Below are positions 8,457 to 14,486 of a stretch of DNA of 19,863 bases, in pieces. Source of the stretch: an uncultured Clostridia bacterium (lineage in GTDB: Bacteria; Bacillota; Clostridia; TANB77; CAG-508); NCBI GenBank assembly GCA_934167365.1, contig CAKPKU010000021.1:1-19863 (forward strand), in the 5' to 3' direction. The position numbers were made by a program, and so were the translations under genes. The notes below the pieces were generated by a model. It did not search any database. It was not told the origin of the DNA and was given only the letters and a program-made list of their open reading frames with translations. Position 1 is the stretch's first letter. Every line of letters starts with the position of its first letter.

Positions 8457-9470
8457 TTAGTGGTCAGTTTTTTCATTTTTTTCCAATGCTTGTGCTTGTA
8501 CAACAGTTAATGCAATAGTATCAAAAACTCGCTCTGCACTACATGCTCTTGATAAATCTGTTATAGCTTTTTCTAATCCTTGGCATACAGGACCATATAA
8601 TTTTGCATTAGAAAATCTTTCAAAAATCTTATATGAAATATTCCCTGCATTTATATCTGGAAATATTAATATATTTGCTTCACCTTTTAATATACTATTA
8701 GGTGCTTTCATTTTTGCAACCTCTGGCATAATTGCAGCATCCATTTGCAATTCTCCATCTGAAATTAAATCTGGTGCAATTTTCTTTAATCTTTGTGCTG
8801 CTTTTGCTACTTTTTCAGTAGCTGGTGTTTGTGCACTACCATGAGTAGAAAATGACAAAAATGCTATTTTAGGCTCTTTACCAGAATATGCCCTACAACT
8901 ATTAGCTGAAGCTTTTGCAATTTCTGCTAATGCTAAATAACCAGGATTTGAATTTAAAGCACAGTCTGAAATAAAAAATAAGCCATCTTCATTTCCAAAA
9001 TCTTTATTTTTATATTCAATCATAGTCACTGTTGATAATATTCTTGTTCCAATAGTTTTAAATAACTTCATTGTTGGTTGTAAAACTTGCTTGGTTGAAT
9101 GAGTGGCTCCTGCAATATATGCATCAGCTTCATCAAATTTTACTAGCATCATTCCAAAAATTAATGGATCTAATACTATGGATTTTGCACTTTCATATGT
9201 TTCTTCTGAATAATATTCAATATACTTTTCTACATATTTATCAATATTTACATTTTGTGGATCAATAATTTTAGCTTTTGAAATATCTATATCATTATTT
9301 TTTGATATACTTTTTATTTCACTTTCGTTTCCAACTAAAATTATATCTGCGGTTCCTGCATCCATTGCCATTTGAGATGCTTTTAAAATTCTAACATCAG
9401 TTGATTCTGGCAATACTATTACTTTTTTATCTTTTTTTGCTTTTTCAATAATATTTTCTATAAAACTCAT
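8457..9470 (-). CDS. pta: Phosphate acetyltransferase Pta
   Basis: Interconverts acetyl-CoA and acetyl phosphate. 337 residues, the short single-domain Pta form without the DRTGG regulatory region. Family segments seen: KKVIVLPESTDVRILKA at the N-terminus, ADAYIAGATHSTKQVLQP, TVTMIEYKN, FISDCALNSNPG, FLSFSTHGSAQTPATEKV, GELQMDAAIMPEVA, ILIFPDINAGNISYKIFERF and, near the end, YGPVCQGLEKAITDLSRACS. Acetate kinase, its usual partner, is not in the window. Placement between birA and fabD links acetyl-CoA disposal to the enzymes that consume acetyl-CoA for malonyl-CoA. The gap to birA is 31 bp, so both are probably on one transcript. Confidence 0.95.
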   Translation of the reverse strand: MSFIENIIEKAKKDKKVIVLPESTDVRILKASQMAMDAGTADIILVGNESEIKSISKNNDIDISKAKIIDPQNVNIDKYVEKYIEYYSEETYESAKSIVLDPLIFGMMLVKFDEADAYIAGATHSTKQVLQPTMKLFKTIGTRILSTVTMIEYKNKDFGNEDGLFFISDCALNSNPGYLALAEIAKASANSCRAYSGKEPKIAFLSFSTHGSAQTPATEKVAKAAQRLKKIAPDLISDGELQMDAAIMPEVAKMKAPNSILKGEANILIFPDINAGNISYKIFERFSNAKLYGPVCQGLEKAITDLSRACSAERVFDTIALTVVQAQALEKNEKTDH

Positions 9471-9501
9471 ATTTTGTAACTACCTTTCTAAAATAAATTA
9501 G

Positions 9502-10095
9502 TTATTTGATTAAATCTAAATACTTTTCTTCAAATATATTAAAAAATTCAGCAATGATATCTTCTCTAACAAAATCTCGATCATATTCATGTTTTAATGA
9601 TGTAGCAATATTTTCTATTTCTGAATTAAAATTTGTTTGATTTACATTAATACCAATTCCAACATAAATATATTGTACTATTTCTGCATTTGTAACTGAT
9701 TCTGTAAGTATTCCACACATTTTTTTACCATTACACATAATATCATTTGGATACTTAATTTTAAGATCTATATTATATAAATTATAAATTGCAGTCACAA
9801 TACAATTAGCTATTAATATTGTAATTCCTTCTATTTTTTTTATATTACAATTTGGTTTTAGAACAAATGTTCCACATATATTTTCACCAGTACTATCATA
9901 CCATTTTCTATCATTTGTTCCTTTTCCATTAGTTTGCTTATCTGTTACTATGTATGTTCCGTTTTCTATATAATCATTTTTGGTAATTCTTTTTGCTTCG
10001 TTTTGTGTTGAATCTATCATTTCATAATATTTGATATTTCTACCTAATAAGATTGTATTTAGTTCCCTTTTTATTTTCTCAACATTTAAGTTCAT
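9502..10095 (-). CDS. birA: Biotin--[acetyl-CoA-carboxylase] ligase BirA (catalytic domain only)
   Basis: Activates biotin to biotinyl-5'-AMP and attaches it to the AccB lysine. 197 residues with no N-terminal helix-turn-helix, so a monofunctional ligase and not the biotin repressor. Motifs: MIDSTQNEAKR, the nucleotide-binding loop QTNGKGTNDRKWY (residues 54-66), NICGTFVLKP, KYPNDIMCNGKKMCGILTES with the catalytic lysine region, and IYVGIGINVNQ. The loop departs from GRGRRGR of E. coli BirA: Lys for the first Arg and Thr-Asn-Asp in place of Arg118-Arg119-Gly120. GKGT-type loops are plausible for clostridial homologues; the Asn-Asp part is less expected. AGAGG lies about 7 nt before the ATG. 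A promoter is proposed at 10136-10164, which would make birA the first gene of the cluster. Confidence 0.92.
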   Translation of the reverse strand: MNLNVEKIKRELNTILLGRNIKYYEMIDSTQNEAKRITKNDYIENGTYIVTDKQTNGKGTNDRKWYDSTGENICGTFVLKPNCNIKKIEGITILIANCIVTAIYNLYNIDLKIKYPNDIMCNGKKMCGILTESVTNAEIVQYIYVGIGINVNQTNFNSEIENIATSLKHEYDRDFVREDIIAEFFNIFEEKYLDLIK

Positions 10096-10135
10096 TTTTT
10101 TACCTCTAACATTACTTTAAAATATTAACATGATG

Positions 10136-10164
10136 AATATATCACATATTTTTTCAAAATCCAA
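10136..10164 (-). promoter_or_regulatory. Sigma-A-like promoter of birA and probably the fab/acc cluster
   Basis: On the minus strand TTGGAT (10159-10164) and TATATT (10136-10141) are spaced 17 bp, with TG one base ahead of the -10 (TGA-TATATT). It lies about 40 bp upstream of the birA start codon. Confidence 0.55.
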
Positions 10165-10223
10165 CTAATTGACTTTTATTTTTTTATTTTTTTATTGTTT
10201 GAGCTTGTATCTATTTTACATAA

Positions 10224-10264
10224 TTTCAAAATAATCTCCTTGGTGTCAACTTATTATGTCTTTT
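10224..10264. repeat. Imperfect direct repeat, copy B (upstream of birA)
   Basis: About 41 bp matching 11066-11106 at most positions. The shared core on the plus strand includes ATAATCTC, GGTGTCAACT and ATTATGT. A weaker match extends left to TTTGAGCT in both copies. Copies lie about 840 bp apart in the same orientation on either side of dpaB. Within 10096-10412 (317 bases without a gene) this repeat, the birA promoter and the hairpin at 10358-10386 are the recognisable items. Confidence 0.6.
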
Positions 10265-10357
10265 AATGTGTCTTCTTCTACTTTTCGCTAATTTGATTTA
10301 TATATAACTTGATTTCCAGAATAAATATTTTATTTTAATTTCATACTAATACCTATA

Positions 10358-10386
10358 ATAATAGCGGACATAAAGTCCGCTATTAT
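10358..10386 (-). terminator. Strong hairpin after dpaB, possible terminator
   Basis: A 12-bp perfect stem (10358-10369 and 10375-10386) with core GCGGAC / GTCCGC and a 5-nt loop. It lies 27 bp past the dpaB stop. The better T-run (TTGTTTTTTG) follows on the plus strand, while the minus strand continues TATAGGTATT, so as a dpaB terminator it is atypical. Its core resembles the hairpin at 16648-16662, which suggests a dispersed element instead. Confidence 0.5.
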
Positions 10387-10412
10387 ATTGTTTTTTGTTG
10401 TTACTCCTATAT

Positions 10413-10991
10413 TCATAATAATATTGGTTGGATTTGTTCCCTTTCTAGTGCTTTTTCTAATGTTGGTATAATGTACTCTGAATCAAATACTAGTGAACGT
10501 GGCTTAGTAATCGGATTATCTTGTTTGAATGGTACAAAATAATAATTGTTTCTATTCAATATTTTGCCTATATTCTCTGCCGAACCTGATAACCCATCAT
10601 TTGTTGATATTGCGATTACTAATGGATTTCCATTTCTTAAATGCGATTTTGCTGCCATTGTAGCTGGAGTGTCTATTATTCCATTAGCTAATTTTGCGAT
10701 TGTGTTTCCTGAACATGGCGCAATTAGCATTATGTCTGTCATTGCTTTTGGTCCAATTGGCTCTGCCCCTTGGATTGTGTTTATTATTTTTTTATTCGTT
10801 ATTTCTTCTACTTCATTTATGATTGCTTTTGCATCTCCAAATTTAGTATCTAATTCATAGCTATTAAAAGACATTATTGGTATAACATTTGCCCCCTTTT
10901 TTACTAGCTCCTTTATCTGCTTAATTACTTTAGAAAATGTACAAAAAGATCCTGTCATAATGACACCTATGTTTTTATCTTTTAAATTCAT
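10413..10991 (-). CDS. dpaB: Dipicolinate synthase subunit B (DpaB / SpoVFB)
   Basis: Flavoprotein-like subunit that, with DpaA, converts the DapA product to dipicolinic acid in the mother cell during sporulation. 192 residues. Recognised from the N-terminal IGVIMTGSFCTFSKV, IIKTIQ-type stretch with GAEPIGPKAMTDIML, the flavoprotein signature IAPCSGNTIAKLANGIIDTPATMAAKSHLRN, AISTNDGLSGSAENIGKIL, and the conserved end YYFVPFKQDNP..KPRSLVFDSEYIIPTLEKALEREQIQP. AAAGGAGG precedes the ATG. dpaA, normally directly upstream of dpaB, is absent here: upstream lies an AbiE toxin-antitoxin pair. dapB, dapA and asd lie 2.5-5.5 kb upstream, echoing the Bacillus dpaA-dpaB-asd-dapG-dapA grouping. A CATA-N3-TA box at 11011-11019 fits a mother-cell sigma -10 but lies very close to the gene and lacks a clear -35. 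Confidence 0.93.
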   Translation of the reverse strand: MNLKDKNIGVIMTGSFCTFSKVIKQIKELVKKGANVIPIMSFNSYELDTKFGDAKAIINEVEEITNKKIINTIQGAEPIGPKAMTDIMLIAPCSGNTIAKLANGIIDTPATMAAKSHLRNGNPLVIAISTNDGLSGSAENIGKILNRNNYYFVPFKQDNPITKPRSLVFDSEYIIPTLEKALEREQIQPILL

Positions 10992-11065
10992 ATCTTGCCT
11001 CCTTTCATTATATAATATGTTTTTATGTTAATTTTGAGCTATTGTTTTTCTATTTACTTTACTTT

Positions 11066-11106
11066 TTTCAAAAATAATCTCTATGGTGTCAACTCATTAT
11101 GTTTTT
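11066..11106. repeat. Imperfect direct repeat, copy A (upstream of dpaB)
   Basis: Partner of 10224-10264 in the same orientation. It lies 75-115 bp upstream of the dpaB start codon, between dpaB and the abiEii terminator. On the minus strand both copies contain TTGACACCA followed by AGATTATTTT. Confidence 0.6.
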
Positions 11107-11117
11107 CCATTTTTTAA

Positions 11118-11167
11118 AATAAAACTGCTTAACAAATTTTTATATATTATTGTTAAGCAGTTTTATT
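11118..11167 (-). terminator. Rho-independent terminator of the abiE operon
   Basis: A 17-bp stem (11118-11134 and 11151-11167, core ACTGCTTAACA / TGTTAAGCAGT) with a 16-nt loop, starting 13 bp past the abiEii stop. On the minus strand the stem runs into TTTTATTTT. Confidence 0.8.
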
Positions 11168-11179
11168 AATAATCATATA

Positions 11180-12028
11180 TTAGTTTGTATCGAAAATTTC
11201 TCCAATTGTTCTTATACTTTCAATTAAATCTCCATATTCTATACCTTCTGCATAAAAGTTATTTTTTTGATATCTTTCCCACTGATTCTTCATTGTTTCA
11301 TCATCTTTTAAATCTTCTAAAACTTCTTTCCATTGTTTTATGACCTCTTGTGATCCTCTATGCTCTGAAGTATACATTATTGCAACTTTTAAAGTTTTTT
11401 TATCGATATTTTTCATTTGTGTTTTTAATAACATATGTACATCATAAAAATCCCTTATTCTAGTTCCTAGCACTCCCCTTTTTATTATTGCTTCAAACTT
11501 TTCAGCTAGTACTGTTTCCACGTTATAAGACCAAACATGAATTTTCCTGTCTTCTAACATTAATTCAAAACTATATTCAATTTCTCTATAAGTTATCTTA
11601 TCTCCTGTTGTAACATCTATTTTCATTATAACAGGCATATTGTTCATGTATTTTGCTTCAAATGTTAATCTATATCCATTATAGTCATCATTTTCCCTTA
11701 TTTCCTCTACTTTGTTAATTTTCAAAGCTACATCATCTTGTAAATCTATTTTACAAACATCTTCCATAATGTTTTGAACATTTTCTTTTGTTAATTCAAA
11801 ACCTTTTATTGTAGTATCAATATCCATTGTTGTTCTACTATCAATGCCTAACATAGCAGAAATCAGCATCCCTCCTTTTAAGATAAAATTATCTTTATAT
11901 TGAGATACTGATATTCTTTCTAATAATCGCTCTAACATATATGTTTGTAAAACTGATTGGGCTGAGACTTTATTTTCTTTAGCTATATTGTTTATTGTAG
12001 CTTTTAAACTCATTGTATTTTTCTTCAT
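11180..12028 (-). CDS. AbiEii-type nucleotidyltransferase toxin (type IV toxin-antitoxin)
   Basis: Toxin half of an AbiE-like pair. 282 residues with the nucleotidyltransferase signature KGGMLISAMLGIDSRTTMDID (residues 51-71, catalytic Asp69-x-Asp71). A third acidic site lies in MKIDVTTGD, and the C-terminal family motif LAEKFEAIIKRG..TRIRDFYDVHML is present. Established knowledge: AbiEii proteins are growth-inhibiting nucleotidyltransferases linked to abortive phage infection, and members of the related MenT group modify tRNA 3' ends. The exact target of this one is unknown. GGAGG lies 7 nt before the ATG. It starts 35 bp after the antitoxin gene and is co-transcribed with it. The pair lies between rubrerythrin and dpaB, so it probably inserted into a sporulation/lysine neighbourhood. 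Confidence 0.88.
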   Translation of the reverse strand: MKKNTMSLKATINNIAKENKVSAQSVLQTYMLERLLERISVSQYKDNFILKGGMLISAMLGIDSRTTMDIDTTIKGFELTKENVQNIMEDVCKIDLQDDVALKINKVEEIRENDDYNGYRLTFEAKYMNNMPVIMKIDVTTGDKITYREIEYSFELMLEDRKIHVWSYNVETVLAEKFEAIIKRGVLGTRIRDFYDVHMLLKTQMKNIDKKTLKVAIMYTSEHRGSQEVIKQWKEVLEDLKDDETMKNQWERYQKNNFYAEGIEYGDLIESIRTIGEIFDTN

Positions 12029-12063
12029 AATAGTTCCTCCATCTACTTCTTTAGTTTATTAAA

Positions 12064-12648
12064 TTAATCTAATACTTCCATATATTGTTTTAAAATTTTA
12101 TCTATATTTAATTTTTTAGCATATTTATACAATAAATTCAAGTTTTTATTTGATAATTTAAAATATTCTTTCATTGCATTATTAAAAATTTGAGGATCAA
12201 TTTTATTTCTATCACGAATTATATCACACATAGTTCTTTCTATATCATAAATTCTTATTGATGTTCCATCTTCCAAGTTCAATGTTGTAGCGCCTAAAGC
12301 ATGTAGCTCTGGTTTTATATAATGTGCATCTAAACAATCAAAATTCACTCTTACTGTACTTGGAAATGTCATATCTAAATTAAAAGGTGTTCTATCTGTT
12401 AATTTATAAAAATATAAAGCTGTATTATGGGAAAATATACCTGTTTTATATCTTTCTCCCATTACAAAAAATTCGTTTACATCTTTGTCAGAGCTTACAT
12501 ATAAACCTTTTATTAGTCTGACAACTTCTCCTCTTTCTTCTAATATTTTAAGATATTGTCTGTGTATATTTTGTTTTTCTAAATCTTTTACATATAAAAT
12601 TCCATTATTTTCTTTTAACAAGGCTTTTATTTTTTCATAATTATTCAT
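12064..12648 (-). CDS. AbiEi-type antitoxin and operon repressor
   Basis: Antitoxin and autorepressor of the AbiE pair. 194 residues: an N-terminal winged helix-turn-helix (NNYEKIKALLKENNGILYVKDLEKQNIHRQYLKILEERGEVVRLIKGLYVS) followed by the AbiEi C-terminal domain (GIFSHNTALYFYKLTDRTPFNLDMTFPS..., IRIYDIERTMCDIIRDR). The reading frame is open 15 codons further upstream, to 12693, but that longer start overlaps the -10 box. AGAGGGTG precedes the ATG at 12646-12648, which is preferred. Established knowledge: AbiEi proteins bind inverted repeats in their own promoter and repress it. Two matching inverted repeats are present here (12676-12699 and 12729-12752). Confidence 0.87.
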   Translation of the reverse strand: MNNYEKIKALLKENNGILYVKDLEKQNIHRQYLKILEERGEVVRLIKGLYVSSDKDVNEFFVMGERYKTGIFSHNTALYFYKLTDRTPFNLDMTFPSTVRVNFDCLDAHYIKPELHALGATTLNLEDGTSIRIYDIERTMCDIIRDRNKIDPQIFNNAMKEYFKLSNKNLNLLYKYAKKLNIDKILKQYMEVLD

Positions 12649-12675
12649 AAAATCACCCTCTTTTTTGACATCCTT

Positions 12676-12699
12676 ATACATATTATACACCATATGTAT
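12676..12699. promoter_or_regulatory. Putative AbiEi operator 1, overlapping the -10
   Basis: ATACATAT at 12676-12683 and ATATGTAT at 12692-12699, an inverted repeat with an 8-bp spacer that contains part of the -10 box. The same half-sites with the same spacer recur at 12729-12752. Confidence 0.7.
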
Positions 12700-12710
12700 A
12701 TGTTTGTCAA
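12682..12710 (-). promoter_or_regulatory. Consensus sigma-A promoter of the abiE operon
   Basis: TTGACA (12705-12710) and TATAAT (12682-12687) on the minus strand, both perfect, spaced 17 bp. It lies about 35 bp upstream of the abiEi start codon. A promoter this strong needs the repression expected of AbiEi. Confidence 0.85.
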
Positions 12711-12715
12711 TTTAT

Positions 12716-12765
12716 TTTTGACTATGTAATACATATTAACAATTATATGTATTACATAGTCAAAA
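12716..12765. repeat. Perfect 21-bp inverted repeat containing putative AbiEi operator 2
   Basis: Arms 12716-12736 and 12745-12765 are perfect reverse complements around an 8-bp centre. The inner parts (12729-12736 and 12745-12752) are ATACATAT and ATATGTAT, identical in sequence and spacing to operator 1. The centre lies 53 bp from that of operator 1. No T-run follows on the minus strand, so it is not an intrinsic terminator for rubrerythrin, which has its own at 12774-12811. Confidence 0.7.
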
Positions 12766-12773
12766 TATTCATA

Positions 12774-12811
12774 AAAAAATTACTTGATATAAATAATTCA
12801 AGTAATTTTTT
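12774..12811 (-). terminator. Rho-independent terminator of rubrerythrin
   Basis: A 14-bp stem (AAAAAATTACTTGA at 12774-12787 and its complement at 12798-12811) with a 10-nt loop, about 20 bp past the rubrerythrin stop. On the minus strand it ends in a run of seven T. Confidence 0.8.
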
Positions 12812-12831
12812 ATAAATATGAAATTAATTGT

Positions 12832-13371
12832 TTAATAATTTTCAGCTTTTATTTCAAAAAATGCTTGAGGATGATTGCAAACTGGGCAAACTTCAGGAGC
12901 TTCTTTTCCTATGCAAATATGTCCACAATTTCTGCATTTCCATATTTTATCTCCATCTTTACTAAATACTAATTCACCATTTACATTATCTAATAATTTA
13001 GAAAATCTTTCTTCATGGTCTTTTTCAATTTTACCTACTTCTTCAAATAAATATGCAATTTTGTCAAAACCTTCTTCTTTTGCTATTTTAGCAAATTCTT
13101 CATACATGTCAGTCCATTCATAATTTTCACCTTCAGAAGCTGCTTTTAAGTTTTCAGCAGTAGATGGAATTTGTCCATCATTTAATAATTTAAACCATAT
13201 TTTAGCATGTTCTTTTTCATTATTAGCTGTTTCTTCAAATATAGCTGCAATTTGCTCATATCCTTCTTTTTTTGCTTTACTTGCAAAAAATGTATATTTA
13301 TTTCTAGCTTGAGATTCACCAGCAAAAGCTGTCATTAAATTTTGTTCTGTTTTAGATCCTTTTAATTCCAT
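12832..13371 (-). CDS. rbr: Rubrerythrin
   Basis: Non-haem iron peroxidase that reduces hydrogen peroxide in anaerobes. 179 residues. The N-terminal ferritin-like four-helix domain carries the diiron ligands (Glu19 region, E52-x2-H55, E116-x2-H119). The C-terminal rubredoxin-like domain has C146-x2-C149 and C162-x2-C165 (WKCRNCG, CPVCNHP) for the FeS4 centre. GGAGG lies about 10 nt before the ATG. It is transcribed alone from the promoter at 13431-13459 and closed by its own terminator. It points to an anaerobic host. Confidence 0.96.
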   Translation of the reverse strand: MELKGSKTEQNLMTAFAGESQARNKYTFFASKAKKEGYEQIAAIFEETANNEKEHAKIWFKLLNDGQIPSTAENLKAASEGENYEWTDMYEEFAKIAKEEGFDKIAYLFEEVGKIEKDHEERFSKLLDNVNGELVFSKDGDKIWKCRNCGHICIGKEAPEVCPVCNHPQAFFEIKAENY

Positions 13372-13430
13372 TTTGTTTATACCTCCACTTATTTATTATT
13401 ATGACAAAATATTTATTTATCATTTCATTT

Positions 13431-13459
13431 TTTATATCATGAAAATAAATTAAAATCAA
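13431..13459 (-). promoter_or_regulatory. Sigma-A-like promoter of rubrerythrin
   Basis: TTGATT (13454-13459) and TATAAA (13431-13436) spaced 17 bp on the minus strand, with TG one base ahead of the -10. The leader would be about 50-55 nt. No convincing PerR box was found next to it. Confidence 0.55.
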
Positions 13460-13552
13460 GCATTTTATTTTTTTACTTTCCATTTATAGGTTACAGATAT
13501 ATTTTAATCGTTTCTTACTGAACTGTAACTTTTTCTTTAACACTAAATAAAC

Positions 13553-14320
13553 TTATTCATGGCCCCAACCTAAATAATCATTCATATTATATATTCCTGG
13601 CTCTAATTTCTTTTCTACCATAAATTTTGCAGCTTTTATAGCTCCATCTGCAAACAAGCTTCTAGAATACGCAGTATGTTTTATTTCAAAACTTTCATTT
13701 TCGCTAAAGAAAATTACAGAATGTTCTCCTACTATATTTCCCCCTCTAACAGAGCTAATACCAATTTCATTTTTTGATCTTTTTTCATGCTTATCATGTC
13801 TATTAAATTCATATGACATTGAATTATCCAATGCTTTATTTATTGAATCAGCAAGTAACATTGCTGTACCACTTGGGCTATCTATTTTTCGATTGTGGTG
13901 TGTTTCAATTATTTCAATATCATTACCTTTTAACGTTTGTGCTAAATTTGCAACTATTTTACACATCAAATTTATGTCTAATGACATATTAGCAGATTTA
14001 AAAATTGGAATACTTTCACTGTATGCTTTTATTTCCGCTTCTTGCTCTTTTGAAAATCCTGTTGTTGCTATTACAATTGGAATATTTTTTTGTTTAGCAA
14101 ATTTTAAAATATTCATTGTTGCAATTGGAATTGAAAAATCAATAATAACATCAATATCTTCTTTTATTTCGTTATAATCTGTATATACAGGAAAAGTAAA
14201 CTTTCCAGTCTTTTCTTTATCAACTCCACCAATTAAAACACAATCATTATCTATTTTTACAAGATTAGCCACCTCTTGTCCCATTTTACCATTACATCCA
14301 TTTATAAGTACTTTAACCAT
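13553..14320 (-). CDS. dapB: 4-hydroxy-tetrahydrodipicolinate reductase DapB
   Basis: NAD(P)H-dependent reductase of the diaminopimelate/lysine pathway, acting on the DapA product. 255 residues. The N-terminal Rossmann motif VLINGCNGKMGQEV, IATTGFSKEQE, and the substrate-binding and catalytic segment IIETHHNRKIDSPSGTAM (His141, His142, Lys145) are all intact. The C-terminal SRSLFADGAIKAAKFMVEKKLEPGIYNM is typical. It follows dapA across a 166-bp gap that holds a terminator-like hairpin (14412-14450). DapB and dipicolinate synthase compete for the same intermediate, which matters because dpaB lies downstream. Confidence 0.96.
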   Translation of the reverse strand: MVKVLINGCNGKMGQEVANLVKIDNDCVLIGGVDKEKTGKFTFPVYTDYNEIKEDIDVIIDFSIPIATMNILKFAKQKNIPIVIATTGFSKEQEAEIKAYSESIPIFKSANMSLDINLMCKIVANLAQTLKGNDIEIIETHHNRKIDSPSGTAMLLADSINKALDNSMSYEFNRHDKHEKRSKNEIGISSVRGGNIVGEHSVIFFSENESFEIKHTAYSRSLFADGAIKAAKFMVEKKLEPGIYNMNDYLGWGHE

Positions 14321-14411
14321 TATTAATCCTCCCTATATGTTATTTTGTATATATTAAACAATTCAACTTTAAAACTAGCTCAATTTATATATAGATTTCT
14401 ATTATATAAAA

Positions 14412-14450
14412 CGGATTTAAACTAATAACTTATATTAAATTTAATATCCG
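14412..14450 (-). terminator. Terminator-like hairpin between dapA and dapB
   Basis: CGGAT-TTAAA (14412-14421) pairs with TTTAA-ATCCG (14440-14450) with one bulged base, about 18 nt of loop, and TTTTATATAA following on the minus strand. The stem is weak, so partial attenuation between dapA and dapB is more likely than full termination. This is an inference. Confidence 0.4.
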
Positions 14451-14486
14451 CTTCATATAAATATTATATCTTATGTATCTCACTTT

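Noticed and set aside
10165..10250. TTG-started micropeptide after AAGGAG within repeat copy B
   Set aside because: The equivalent reading in copy A is interrupted after a few codons and has a poorer ribosome binding site, so no conserved peptide is encoded.
11011..11019. CATA-N3-TA box as a sigma-E/sigma-K promoter for dpaB
   Set aside because: The box matches, but no convincing -35 lies at the right distance, and the start point would fall almost on the ribosome binding site. Too weak to list as a feature.
12716..12765. CRISPR-like or IS-end reading of the inverted repeats near abiE
   Set aside because: There are only two copies with unequal flanks, no spacers or transposase, and the spacing is explained better by AbiEi operators.
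13490..13529. GTTACAG / CTGTAAC hairpin after dapB as its terminator
   Set aside because: The stem is only 7 bp with a 26-nt loop, and the T-run follows on the plus strand, not in the direction of dapB.
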